Assembly (NCBI RefSeq): GCF_048128805.1
Contig: NC_136001.1
Span: forward strand, 6,764,001-6,828,000
Length of the DNA stretch: 64,000 nt
Reading direction: 5' to 3'
Source: Centroberyx gerrardi
Taxonomy: Eukaryota; Chordata; Actinopteri; Beryciformes; Berycidae
Part shown: one piece after another, positions 22,770 to 35,095 of the stretch
How the letters are laid out: every line of letters begins with the position of its first letter
How positions within the stretch are numbered: the first letter of the stretch is position 1
Notes under the pieces: model-generated
Told to the model about the DNA's origin: nothing
Databases searched by the model: none
What the model saw: only the letters and a program-made list of their open reading frames with translations
Program-made: the position numbers and the translations under genes

Positions 22770-25265
22770 TTGGAGTTTTGTACAAACATTTCTCATTGGT
22801 CGAGTTAAACCTCAGTGGGTGGAGCCAAACGACCACAGTTTTTCCAAGAGTACCTGGCTGCAGATAAAATAGCGGACACGGAGGCAGACATCTTGGACCT
22901 CCGCAGTTGACAGGAAATCACGTGACCTCAGCAGCGGAAGTTGGTCGTCTTCGTGTCTATGGTCTAGATCATGATGCGTTACACTGGCTCAAATTAACAG
23001 AAAATAAGACTTCCGGTTTGGGCGTTTAGCCTTCAAAATAAAAGCGCAATATTTTAAACGTATAAAAACTGCTTTAAACCAATGACTTTGTATTTAATCG
23101 TCAAATTCAATAAGTGAGCACCCATATTAATGTTTGATGTCAAAATAATAATGAAAAATGCCATAATATGTGCCATAACTATAAACGCTGCATATATTAC
23201 ACTTATATTTCTGACAAAATTGGCCACTGTACAGTTTACCGTTTAATGTAACTGCACAAGTTCTATGTCAAAACACTCCTACAGACGTGTACATTCACTA
23301 CACACTAACATTTAGGTCCAAGCTGTTTTAAAATCATGGCAGGCCTGCAAAGTCAGCCATACTGTAATTCCATGACATATGTAGAATAAAGTGGACACTG
23401 TACAGTTTACCTTTCATTGTAACTGCACGTTATATGTCAAAACACTCCTGCAAACCTGTACTTTCACTACACACTAACATTTAGGCCCAAGTGGTTTAAG
23501 AAAAGTCATGACAGGCCCTCAGTAGTCTGTCAGTAGTCAGTCAGTGTAGTCTGTAATACTACACTGTGACATTTGTAGAATAAAGGATCTACGACACAAT
23601 GTCAAGGGGCAATGTCTCATAGTTGCATGTGCTAGATAAGCATGCAAATTTATCATCAAATTTATTTATTACACAAAACAATGTGGGCTATGCCTAACTG
23701 GAAGACCCTGTGAGCTACTGATGAAAGACAGTGACCCTCAGCACTTTTATTGCATCGTTTATTGTCAAAATCAAAATGAAAACAGTCTTCCTCTGGCCGT
23801 GGTGACCTCCACTTGGTACCGGGTTCCTTGGGCCTCCAGGATTTAGATGGTAATCTGAAAAACAGTTAGCAAATTATCCAATCATTCCTTGTGCTGTCCT
23901 AGATAGTGCACTTTTTTTCCAGAGAGGTAAAAGACTGACCACACCAACGCTATAATAACACAAGCTGGTTTCCCGGACAGCTATTAAGCCAGGTCCTACA
24001 CTACAGATGGTTAGTTGTGGTAATAGTCAGGCTAACATCAACTGCGTGCTACACTGCAAGCTCTAGGCTAACTCATTAGCGAGCTAATGTAACGTGATTC
24101 AAACAGTTTGTACTCAACAGTATGGTATCCATTTTAAACTCATTAAACGCAACAGAGCCTGACAATGTCAGGATTCATTTACACAAATGTTTTAAAAAGT
24201 GCTTACAGGACCTGCAACAACCACTTGGCATTTTCAAATGTATTTTTTCCATATCAGTATACCTACGTTTGCTGGACTCTTCGATATATTAAAGTTTGAT
24301 AGACAACATTGAATAAAACCTTAGAAAAGCCAACGGACTTTTAAAAGATTCTTAATAGACTCCGTGTCGGAGTATCTTGTGGCAGCCTTTTCTGCCACAA
24401 GTGGACTATGCACATGCGCAATGCAGTGCATTACGCAAAAACGACATGAAGAAGACCAACCTCCGCTGCTGAGGTCGTGTGATTTCCTGTCAACTGCGGA
24501 GGTGCCGCTTGCGGAGGTCCAACATGTCTGCCTCCGTGTCCGCCATTTTGTCTGCAGCCAGGTCCTTCTCAGTTTTTCTGCCTCTACACATTTTATTATT
24601 TGACTTTTTATTCAAGATGTTTGTAGTGGTGATCTGTAACATACATAAAATATTGTGTTTTTTTGGTGCTAGTTTGGGTAGCCTTTAGACAGATTACTTT
24701 TTGGAGCAAGCTAGAGCTATTGATAACTCGGTAGCTAGCCTACCCTAGCTTTAGTTAGCTAGCGCTAGCTTGCTAGCCCAAACAAGATTTTGAACTGTGT
24801 ACGAGGCGCTCCTCCGTCTTCCATCAAGATACAGTGTGCAGTACGAACCGTAAGTAACTTAACAGACTGAAGCTCAGTGAAAAAGACAAGAGGTAAGAGA
24901 GGAGAAGCTAATATTATGAAGCCTGGCACTCTGCTACTAACTGAAAAAAAACAATCTATCCATACTTATAGGTTAGCTAGTTAGCCTAGCTGACCTTCCA
25001 AGTTCAAACTAGCCATACTAGCCTAGGCTATAGCTATTTAGGTAAGCTAGTTAGCTAGCTGCTGACCTTCCAACATAATGAATGTCATGGTCATGTATGA
25101 ATGAAATTTACATTTTTTATTTACATTTTGACCAGTTTGCTAATTTTTGCCTCAAACAACTGTTTCTTTGGCTCTGCCCATTGAGGTTTAGCTCAACCAA
25201 TGAGATTATTTCTGCCTCTGATAAATGTTTAACTAAAACTCAAATCTGCCACCAAGACGTCCTCT
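22770..25265. repeat. Old inverted repeat around a foldback fragment
   Basis: 22838-22955 and 24450-24583 are reverse complements at roughly 85-90% by eye, sharing gcggacacggaggcagac and tccgcagttgacaggaaatc. Farther out, about 22775-22838 and 25155-25260 also match in inverse (ttaaacctca, catttctcattgg), with about 570 bp of extra DNA on the right. 23530-24440 between the arms shows no gene. The right arm contains gccattttg at 24542, a YY1-like core. Confidence 0.7.
22974..23525. repeat. Partial copy of the foldback element at 1-2135
   Basis: Matches the left arm of the first element from about 345 to 880, including gcgcaatattttaaac, the acccatattaatgttt block and two of the 175-bp internal units (near 23245 and 23420). 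It lacks the terminal arrays. Confidence 0.88.
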
Positions 25266-25918
25266 TAACAAGTGAAGAATTCTATTCCAAAATGCTATAT
25301 ATTCATTTTGGAAACGACTTCCCCTGAAATTCATTCAGTATCTCTAAAACACAAGGATCAAGTCTGTAATGGTGTTATCATTTTCTCAATCAAGGACCTA
25401 AGCGAGCAGCTATTGTTTGAAATGAAATGCTGATTAAATGACTAAATTAAAATGAAAACGATTCATTTTAATTTTGTGCTATCAGTCGTTTTGTAAGAGT
25501 AGCTCAGGGCGGATATCTCAGTTTGGAACAAAGCTCTTCTACTGTTTCTAATCAGGAGGGCTGAAAGCACAGCTCGATGAGCGGAACGGTATTTGGCTGA
25601 GGAAGAGTTAAATTATTCTGCATCTGTTCCATGCACCCCTGCAATCCCCACAGATCCTGCCTGCCTCCCGCTCCCCTTCATCCCTCCCTCCTTCCTTCCT
25701 CCCCTCGCTTGGCCCCCGGCCCAGAGCGAGCTGGAAGGAGGAACAGATTTTTTTTTTGTCTTTTTCCGAAACGTTCAGATTTTGAGTTTCTCAGGTTTTC
25801 ATTACCCAGATGTAGAGTGATGATTTCCTTGTGTATTTCCTTATTCTCTTGTAGCCTGCTCACCAAGAGCACAACACACACTTTAGGAAATAAACTACAA
25901 TTTGAGGCAATTTCTGCC

Positions 25919-25920
<2 letters not shown>

Positions 25921-25950
<30 letters not shown>
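25921..25950. repeat. (GT)n microsatellite
   Basis: 15 GT units. Its neighbourhood, 25266-26530, shows no recognisable gene. Confidence 0.95.
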
Positions 25951-25954
<4 letters not shown>

Positions 25955-26540
25955 GCCCCCACCCCCACCCCCCCACAGGGCCTCTGAGTATCACATACAC
26001 TGACCACGCACACATCATTTACTAATGATTGGTCCTATGGTCGATCTCCGCCCGTCTCTACAGTCTCTGTTTCCTCTTATCTTTTAAAACATTCAGCTCT
26101 TGTGTTTCTCAGGTCTTCTCTGCTGCAAGCAAAACAACATCAGGCATAAGATAAAGTAACTGTCTTGTTTATCATTCACTAAAAATAGAATTCTCTTAAA
26201 TATATTGAAGAAATTGTTTCTACTCTTCAGTGAATGTGTCACTTTCAACAAATTTGTGTTACTTTTAATGTTCATAGCCTATGATGTTATTAAAGCTGCA
26301 CAAGCTTAGTAAATCTTTATTAATGTAGCACCTTTCAAAACCAAGGTTACAAAGTGCTTCATAACAAAAGAAACAACAGAATTGAGACATATCGCATCAA
26401 ATTCAAAATGGCGGGAAAACTATGGCGTAAATGAAAACCAACATGTGCAATATATAAATAAGTTTATTATTATTATTATTATTAATAGATTAATTTGTCT
26501 TGAGCCAAGGAATCTGAGGGGGACAACATTGATTCTAGGC

Positions 26541-28936
26541 CACTGGTTCTCAAACTATGGTGCTCCCTCTAGTGGTACGCAGAGGAATCTCTGAAATATT
26601 TTTAAAAAATGAAATAAAATTAATTTAAAAACATATAATACTATCAAAATACTACTACGAATGAAAATACCTTAACCATGAGATAATTGAAATGGGATTT
26701 AAAATAAGTTTTGCCTTTCCTGTAATATTTTTGTTTCGAAACAAAATAAATGTTTGCACACGCTACTACCGGTAGTAGCGCATGCACACATCCACGATTA
26801 GCTACAAGCTAAACTGTGATGGCAAGATAGTAAGCGGAGGTAACGTTAACGGCAACGGGACGGAGGAAGAGCCCAGGCCGCAGTGTGTGGTATGTGGTGA
26901 TGTTCTTAGCAATGAATCCATGAAACCATCGCACCTCAAACGGCATCTTACAACCAAACACACAGTGCTGAAAGACAAACCAGTGGATTTTTTTTTAAGA
27001 AAACGCAATGAACTGAAGCAGTCCAAGTCCACGATTCAATCCTGTGTTACACCCGTAGCCAAAGCACATAAGCTTCGTATTGCGCCAGCCTCCGCATAGC
27101 GAAAGCCGGTAAGCCACACACAATTGGCGAACAACTGTGTCTACCATTAGCCAAAGAGATGACACACATCATGTGTGGGGAGAAGGCTGCCAAACAGTTA
27201 AACTTGGTGCCACTTTCAAACGACACTGTGTCGTGGAGAATAGGAGCCATGGCAGATGACGTTAAGAAGACACTGATTGAGCGCATTAAAAGTAGTCACT
27301 ATTATTCCATCCAGCTGGACGAGACTACTGATGTTGCAGATTTGGCCAATTTGCTGGTTTACGTCAGATATGAATATGGTGGTGCAGCTCAGGAGGACTT
27401 TCTGTTCTGTCAATCACTGCAGACCAGAACTACAGCCGAGCACATATTCCAGCTCCTGAACGTGTTTGTCCAAGAGAATGGGCTCGATTGGAAAAAGTGT
27501 GTTGGAGTCTGCACGGACGGCGCCAGGGCTATGACAGGTCGCCACAGCGGAGTAGCAGCTCAAATTCGCGAGATGGCACCCGAGATGCGATGGAATCACT
27601 GCAGCATCCATCGCGAGGCGCTGGCAGTGAAGAAGATGCCTGATGAATTGAAGTCTGTGCTGGACTCGGCTGTGAAAACTGTGAACTTTATTAAGGCCCG
27701 ACCGATGCATTCTCGCCTATTCCATGTGCTCTGCGATGAGATGGGCAGCGAGCATGTCCAACTCTTGCTTCATACGGAAGTAAGGTGGCTATCAAGAGGG
27801 AAGGTGCTTTTGAGGCTTTTCGAATTGCACAGAGAGGTCCAAATGTTCTTACAGGACAAAAGCTTCCCCTTATCAGATGTTTTCGAAGATACTGTGTGGC
27901 TCAGTCAACTGGCATACTTGTCGGACATTTTCTCTCATTTAAACAAACTGGGACTACAGGGACTCTCCATCAATGTTTTTGATGTGCAGGACAAAATCAA
28001 CACAATGCTGAAAAAGATGGAGTTGTTCGAAATCAAAGTCAAGGCAGGTGATGTTTCAGCTTTCCCCGGTTTGTAGAGTTTTCTGTCTGACAACGACCTG
28101 ACCCTTGATGATGGAGTCAGGGACAACATCGTTACACACCTCGTCTTGCTCAGACAACAGTTCCGCGAATATTTCCCAGTGACGGCCGAAGCGAACAACT
28201 GGATGAGAAACCCATTCAGCATCGAAACCTCTGAAATGCCAAAGGACTTCACTGTTGGTGAGCAGGAGAGTTTAATAGAGTTGTCTTGCGACGAAACATT
28301 GAAGTCTGCTTTCAGAAAGCAGTCGTTGTTGGACTTTTGGATAAAACAACACAGCGAATACCGTGCGCTTTCGGACAAGGCCGTGCGCTTTCTCCTTCCT
28401 TTTGCGACCACATATCTGTGCGAGAAAGGCTTCTCTTCACTTGCCGTCATAAAAACGAAATACAGAAGCAGGATGGATGCTGAGCCAAACCTGAGACTGA
28501 AGCTGACCTTGGTTGACCCACACATCGCAGGACTGTGTTCGCAGAGGCAGGCGCACCCTTCTCATTAGGCTTACGTAAGTTGTCAATAGTCACCAACATG
28601 CTGTGTGTGTTTGAATGAAGTACAGTTGTTATTCTTAATGTTCTCGCTGTGTGTGTGTGTGTGTGTGTGAGGGGCTGCCCCTTGCGTTGTATGAGAGTTG
28701 TGTGGAAGAGTTTGAGTGCCAGTTCTAGTGCTACCCCTTTGTACAGCGTGGCTGTGGCTGACAAAAGTCAACAATAATATTGTTATTAGGAATAAATTTG
28801 CCTCCTGCGTGAACTGTGCGTAGCTGAATAGGGTAGGCCTATGCTACTGTATTGTGACGTCGGTCATAATGGTGGTACTTGGAGAGCCAAATATTTTCTG
28901 AGGTGGTACATGGTGTAAAAAGTTTGAGAACCACTG
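26541..28936 (+). mobile_element. Complete hAT (Charlie-like) DNA transposon
   Basis: The terminal inverted repeats are cactggttctcaaact at 26541 and agtttgagaaccactg ending at 28936 (one mismatch). They are flanked by a perfect 8-bp direct repeat ttctaggc at 26533-26540 and 28937-28944, the target-site size of hAT elements. The 2396-bp element holds one transposase gene and a GT microsatellite at 28646-28669. Confidence 0.93.
26782..28568 (+). pseudogene. hAT transposase, ZBED5/SCAND3-like, two lesions
   Basis: A BED-type zinc finger opens the protein (CVVCGDVL, then HLKRHLTTKH at about 26885-26965). The RNase-H-like core follows, with QLDETTDVADLANLL, VCTDGARAMTGR, NHCSIHREALA and HTEVRWLSRGKVL. 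The C-terminal hAT dimerisation part is SDKAVRFLLPFATTYLCEKGFSSL, split here as SDKAVRFLLPFATTY and LCEKGFSSL. Two lesions are seen. A frameshift lies near 27090, where the frame passes from LRIAPAS to LRIAKAGKPHTIGEQ. An in-frame TAG at 28074-28076 probably replaces a CAG codon before FLSDNDLT. Otherwise it is open over about 590 codons, so it died recently. It resembles the transposase lineage that gave rise to ZBED5 and SCAND3, from memory. Confidence 0.88.
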
Positions 28937-29553
28937 TTCTAGGCCTTACAGTTTAGGAGTTATGGTAAAAAATTTAAAGAAATATAAAAACCCTCCCATG
29001 GGTTATGTTGGCTGTCCCAGGTATTCGTGTTGATACCTACAATTTAAATATGAAATCTGAGTAACACATGATATGAAATGTTGAACAAATATCTGCCAGT
29101 GATGCAGTTTATCTGAAATGAAACAAGAGGTGTTTGTACATCCAAATAACAAGCAATTGCATATGAGTTTGTAGCAGAACAAAATATGCAAAAAGTCAAA
29201 GAATACACAAACTTGATTGTAAGGTAAAACATTTTAGGATTAGAATAATTTTGCTTTTCACACATTGTGAAACGTTTACACACATTCCCAACTGGGAGCA
29301 GCCCAGTATAACCAGCGTCTTCTACTGGATTTAAACCAGGATATAAACCTCCAGGTCTCAATCACACTTCTCTATCATTTAGGCTGCTGCCTGCCCGTAT
29401 TTGTTCCACAGCAAACATCTATGCAGAAAGATCAGCTTTGCTTCGCTGACTTGCAACGGGACAAAAACACAAACTTCCTGCTGAGTTGATTTTGGGAAAC
29501 TGAACCCCTGAAGACATTGTGTGAATCCATGACTTCTGATTGCTTAATGCATC

Positions 29554-29914
29554 TAGTGCTGAAACCATTAGTCAATTAATTGATTAATCGATCAACAGAA
29601 AATGTGGTCATTTTCATTTCATTTCAAATTTTTGGTCATTTCTCAAGTAAAAATACCAAACAATTGCTGGTTACAGCTTCACAAATGCTAAGATTTACTG
29701 CGTTTCTCCCTTTTTGTTTCATTATAAGATTAAAATGTTTTTTTTTTTTTTGGATGCTTGTCAGACTAAATAAGCAAGTTTAAGAATCACTTTGAAATAT
29801 TGTAACTTGTGATGGGCATTTGACATTATTTTTGACATTTTATAAACTAAATGATTAATCGAAAAATTATTGTTAGATTAATTGATAATGAAAATAATCA
29901 TTAGCTGCAGCCCT
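29554..29914. repeat. hAT-like MITE (tagtgctgaaacc...gcagcccta)
   Basis: Starts tagtgctgaaaccatt and ends ttagctgcagcccta, with several attaatcgatta-type segments, a pattern I recognise from many fish genomes. Its right half recurs at 42609-42730 beside the intact TRIM gene. 28945-29553 shows nothing else. Confidence 0.7.
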
Positions 29915-30329
29915 AATTGTATCCACTGTTTAATTAAAGGCAATTTTTGTATGATTTTACAATCTGTCCCTAAATAACACAGATTGGTGAAAATGTTGAA
30001 ACTGATATTTATCTGATACATGATATATTATGCAATACCATAGTCAGTTATCATCACCATCATCATCATTATCATCATTAAATGTGCTGTTTCACTGTTA
30101 CAGAGACCCTCAATGGTAAAATCTTTAGCACAGTTACAGTTCTAATGAATGGAAATAGCTTGTCAGTGAAAGTGTGTGTGAAGGTGTGTATGTGTGTGTT
30201 AGTATCAGGATCAGAGTATGACAGCTTTCCTCTGTTCCAGTCCAGTTGTACTCTGATCCTCTGGAGCTTCTTCCTCACTGGGAGAACAGTTTCTGGATTT
30301 CTGGTTACTAGAATAAATTACAATGCTCC

Positions 30330-33300
30330 TTTTTAAAAGGGTATAAGCTGGAACCAAAAATAAAACTGGCAAAAAATACAATCAAGTCAAGAACAAGTCT
30401 GTCAACAATTCTGAATCAACAATTCTTCTGCAGAAAAATAAGCATGTCTGCTTTCTCTGGGAGGATTCGTGATCTTTCTGGGCTAATGGTGTCTCCAGCC
30501 GTGGAGAACACCCTCTCCGACGGGATGGAAGACGCCTGAACACGTAAATATGTTTGGGCAAGATCTGACAGCAGGGGCAGAGTGTCTCTCTTTTGCCACC
30601 ACCAGAGGGCAGCGTCAGCTGACATGGGGATGGAAGGCAGGCCTTTGTAGAGCTGGACTTCTTGATCCACTCTCTCGGTGATGGACAGGGTGTTCTGTTG
30701 CGTTGTCTGCAGCTTGCTGTCCTCCTCTGCAAACAGTTCCTCCAAGGCTGTCTTGCATTGCTTTAAGGGTGGAGTCTGAAATTAAATGGACCATAACCAA
30801 ATGGTTTAGTTTGAAGTTTAATATTTTAATCCATGCCATCTATGATCATCATCACAATGAGCTAAACTTACATAGTCTTCTTCTTCCTCCTCCTCTACTT
30901 CTTCATCACCCTGCCTCTGTGTCTGTGTCTCTTCTTGCTCTGACAGCTTGAGAAGAAATTCACCATTTAAGTACCACAGAGCCAGAGGAAAGGTCTCACA
31001 ATAGAAATGTGCTACAATCAAAGGGATTGTCAAATTCAAATACCTCTTCTGCGGCTGCCTCTGTAGTATTTGCTGCCACTGCTGCTTCCCTCACCCTATT
31101 CCAGATGGCATCCCTATCCATTTTAGATTTAAACCTGGGGTCCATCACTGTGGCCTCCTCCAGGAAGGACTGGACATTGTCATCCTTACGTTTAAAATGG
31201 AAGACACATCCATGTATAACACAAAATTAGGAAAAAAAATGTGAATGTGAATATCCTTTAGTGTGATTAACTGTCATATTCATGATAAATGAATAAATGT
31301 CAGTTACTGTACCTTGTAGCGTTTGGAGAGATCGTTCCAAATCTTCTCTTTGATGCTCCTCATGAATGTGGAGTCCTCCACCTGGACTGTAAAATGGTCC
31401 TGCAACTTCTGGAGGATGGGAAGAATCTGGCCACAGGTTGGACTTTTGTCACTGGAGACACAGAGTGTGGACGTGTGCAGCACACGCATCAGCTGCACAA
31501 ACTCCTCTGCCTTCCTGAAGTCCTCATTGTCCATTTTGTGCAGTCTGCAATATAAATAATTATATTGCATAAGCAAACTAAAACAATCCTTCTGATGACT
31601 TTAATCCACCAAGTTTTAAATAAGCCATATTGAATTATTCACATAATCCCCCCCCCCCCCCTTACCTTCCTTCTCCATCGGCTTTCTTAGCCGTGGGTCC
31701 ATAGCTGCAGCTTGGATGGCGGGGAACTGCTCGAAGAATCTCTCAATCATCAAAAAGAAAGAATTCCATCGTGTCTTCACATCCAAGATGAGCATGTGCT
31801 GGGGCAGGTCTGAAAGGCAAACACACATCTATATTAATAGCACATCACACTTATATAACAATAAACAATATTATTACCATTAGTTTGTCATCATTTATAT
31901 TGACCATCATCTGTTCATTTATCATCATGTGTTATTATCATTGTATGTTGGCTATAATCTAAAGAAAGTATTGAAATGTATTCTTACTGAGGAGTCGCTG
32001 CTTCTCCTTGAGGACTATTTTGGCCATGTGGGATCTCTTCATCCATACGACCACGGCACGGATCCTTGCCGCCCAGTTGGAAACTACATTGCAGTTGTAT
32101 AGCTTCTGTGCTCCCAGGTTCAGTGTGTGGGCGAAACATGGGAACTTGATAATGTCTAGCCTTCTCACTGCTACATCCATGTTGGCTGCGTTATCGACGG
32201 TGGCTGCCACAACCTTCTCTCTAACTCCGAACTCCTCCAGGATCCCGTCAATCTCCTCAGCCACAGCTGTCCCTGTCTGTGCTTGGTACACCGCTTTAGT
32301 TTTGAGGACCTTCTCTTTTATCTGACCTTCCCTGACATAATGCAGTGTTACTGTGAGGTAGTGGTCCTGACTAAAACTTGTCCATCCATCAGCAGTGATG
32401 GCTGCCTTCGTTACATTTTTTAGCTCCGAAATCAAATTGCCCTTCTCAACGTCATACCATGCAGGGATCAGGCGGTTGGTTAAACTCTCTCTGGATGGGG
32501 GGTTATATTTTGGGTTGAGAGCCTTTGTCATCTCCCTACAGAAAATATATTGTGGGAATGAAACAGAACTAAGCTGGTTAGCATAACAACATGCAACTTG
32601 ACATTTCTTCTGAGCCCCCATGTCAGAAAAATACAATAAATTAACCTAAAATTCAGAGGCTTCTACCGTGGCGTAAGGGTGCAAACCTTTCACCACAAAT
32701 CTAGTGACTGCTCGGTGACACTCGTTCACCTTTTCCTGAGTCATTTTACCCCGCTGTGCTAGCGTGAAAGGATTTTCCTGAGGTGCGCGAGAACTACTAG
32801 CACTAGCTGCAGCCTCAGTCTGACTGTCATCATCTAAAATGGATGAAATGGGAGAATATTCATAAAGTGAAAGCATTCGTTTTTCATTTAGGTTTTCTTA
32901 GTCAAGGAAACAAATGGCGCTAACGTTATTTTAATAAACAGGGTCAGGATTTTACCTTCGGTAACGGACAACGCGCTAGCGGCGCTGCTGGGTTGAGGGG
33001 ATGCAGTACTCGCCCGTAGAGTATCAAAAACATGACATTCCTGCACTTTAAGGGCATGCTGTGTTGACAAATGCTTCAGCATATTGCTAGTATTTCCCCC
33101 CTTGGATGAAATTGACATTTTGCAAATATTACAACTTGCGCTGTTGTCATCTACTCTTGTGAAATGCAGCCACGCTTTTGAGCGTTTTTTTCTTTCCGCC
33201 ATGGCTCCGGTCCCAAACAAACTGAAACATGATACAGCGTGCGTATGGCGTTACGTCATTGCGCATGCGCAACTGTCGGAAAAACATGGCATCGATAAGA

Positions 33301-33392
33301 GGAATCGATAGTCACGGAGACATGCGATTCCAAGGAATCGGACAACTAGGAACCGGTTCTCAACGGGAACCGGTTCTCGATTCCCATCCCTA
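30330..33392 (-). mobile_element. BED-finger hAT element lacking its left end
   Basis: On the minus strand the right terminus reads tagggatgggaatcgaga (ending near 33392), a classic hAT end, followed by aaccggttc repeats. The expected matching inverted end is not found near 30300-30360, where the sequence goes from TRIM homology to an unrelated stretch and then the transposase 3' end. The element lost its left terminus together with about 210 bp of the TRIM target, so it can no longer move. Confidence 0.82.
30416..33202 (-). pseudogene. hAT transposase with eight exons (ZBED1-like)
   Basis: Exons on the minus strand: 32956-33202, 32646-32833, 31988-32535, 31666-31809, 31313-31544, 31044-31184, 30872-30946 and 30416-30775 (stop). 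Exon 1 has a BED finger (AWLHFTRV, CNICK, HLSTQHAL). Exon 3 has the core (AAITADGWTSFSQDHYL, VAATVDNAANM, FPCFAHTLNL), exon 4 LDVKTRWNS, exon 6 VMDPRFKSKM, and exon 8 the dimerisation tail (ALWWWQKR, SSIPSERVFSTAGD, NC at the end). Phases fit for exons 1-2, 3-4 and 7-8. Exon 2 ends GAATTTTAG before gttaat, where one T fewer would restore the frame, and the exon 4-5 phases differ by one. It is therefore probably dead. It resembles ZBED1/DREF-type transposases, with modest certainty. Confidence 0.83.
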
Positions 33393-34869
33393 GCTGTTTC
33401 TCTCCCCATCTCACACTGGTCAGATCATCAGACAGGATGAGTCTTGCATCAGCAGTATTTGGGTCCAGAATGACAGGAGTGTAGGAGACCATCTCCTTCA
33501 TCTTGTCCCAGACTGTGAAGCTCAGGTTGCCCTGGTGTTTGGCCTTGTCTATCAGAGCTCCTGAGACCAGCTGTGGATCATCCAGCAGGGGGCGCTGGAC
33601 TCTTCACTCTTAATACAAATGTGTTGTTAGCTGACACAATGTTTATGTTAAAACAATGCAAGACAGGATCGAGCTGAAAGCATGTTGAAAGGATTCTCCC
33701 ATACCTGCGCTGATTTTCTCTCGAGCCTTATATTACCAGACCGTTTCTGATTCAGACAAGACAGCTTATGAATTGACAGCTTTTCAAGACAGAGCTTCAT
33801 CATTCTGTTCGCGGTCCCTCACTAGTTCAAAGTCAATGTAACTCAACCACAGCAGAATGGTCTCTCCCTCTCTCTAATCAACTGTGTGACAAATGCAATC
33901 CTGCGAGATCAGGCAAACAAGATGGTATTTTTCCTTGATGAGGATTAAAATTTCAGTGTTCTAAATTAATGGATGTATTAGTCTACACAATCCACAGCAG
34001 AAAATAATAATCATCAGATAGAATACTACGTTTCATTTTCGCGCAATTTGAACAATTGCCTATACAGTAGGTACTCGCGTGTGCCGCATAATAAATACAA
34101 AGTGGGAAACTGTTGCGAGTATAATAATCTATTTCAACATTCAAAGGGTCTTAGATAAAGATTTCAAAACTGCCATGATCATCCAGACATGCTAGTCACC
34201 CTCCACACCTAATATCAGTCATTTCAACTCTCTATTTTAATGTCACTCACTATCCTCTATGTTGAAAACTGTCAATGGAAGGCCTAATTAAAGGAAAAAT
34301 GACAAAATGCTTAGAGATGAAATAGCATACCAATATTATATGCTATCATATATGTCTGTTTTAATGTAATAAGTGTTCTAATGTAACCAGAGCAGCTTAT
34401 ATTTTTAGGAAGGAGGTTGAAAAGAAAAACATACCTGCAGCTCACAAAGGTAGCAATAACTAGTGATTGATGGACACACACTATATTACAGTCATATTCC
34501 CATTAAGTTAGTGAAGACCAACAGAAACAGAAATTTCTCAAGTATCAACAACTACCAGAGATTTACAGTATCTATACCAATTGGTCCCATCATCATGTTT
34601 TGTCTGAGAAAACAATATTTCATTTTATCAACAAAACTATTTTGTTAAATATTTTTTGCCCAAACTAATATAATAGTACTGATATTTTTTTTAACAACAT
34701 GTATTTTGCACTCAAAAGAGTATTGATAAGTATTGGTATCGATAAGCAGCATCAATAGTGGTATTGGTATTAATAAAATCCTAACCATACACATTGTAGA
34801 GACGAACTAATTAACAGGTGCAGTTTTCTCATGACATGGCTCGCCATTGTACCCCTTTCTGTCTTGTTT

Positions 34870-35095
34870 TAAGCACTTCTTTCATGGTGACTTGACTTGT
34901 GACTTGCTTGACCTGAGCAATGACTTGACTTGTCTTGCTTGACGTTTAGCAGTAACTCGACTTGACTTGCTTGAGTCTAAACACAGTGACTTGGGACTTG
35001 CTTGAGACTTGAAGGTTAAGACTTGAAGGTTAAGACTGAGACTTGCTTGTGACTTGCACATGTGTGACTTACTCCCACCTCTGCCAAGCAGACAC
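34870..35095. repeat. Degenerate GACTTG-rich tandem repeat
   Basis: Repeated gacttgcttga and gacttgaaggttaa units on the plus strand, a simple repeat seen often in fish. Similar cttgactt-rich DNA lies in FBA intron 1 of both copies (3590-3710, 14470-14590). 33611-34869 and 35096-36420 show no recognised gene. A short candidate first exon at 35262-35287 (MSTQQETK, then gtaaat) is too weak to call. Confidence 0.6.

Larger units (their letters stand above)
30078..33610 (-). pseudogene. TRIM SPRY pseudogene split by a hAT element
   Basis: 30078-30297 encodes the C-terminal 66 codons of a SPRY domain ([38 protein letters not shown]) and matches 42879-43105 of the intact TRIM gene. 33393-33610 matches 43319-43535 (the coiled-coil to PRY region, including the stretch around [11 protein letters not shown]). 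The segment equivalent to 43106-43318 is missing, and between the two pieces lies a hAT element. The RING, B-box and most of the coiled coil are absent beyond 33610. Homology runs on into non-coding DNA down to 29803, so the whole locus was duplicated. No functional product is possible. Confidence 0.9.
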
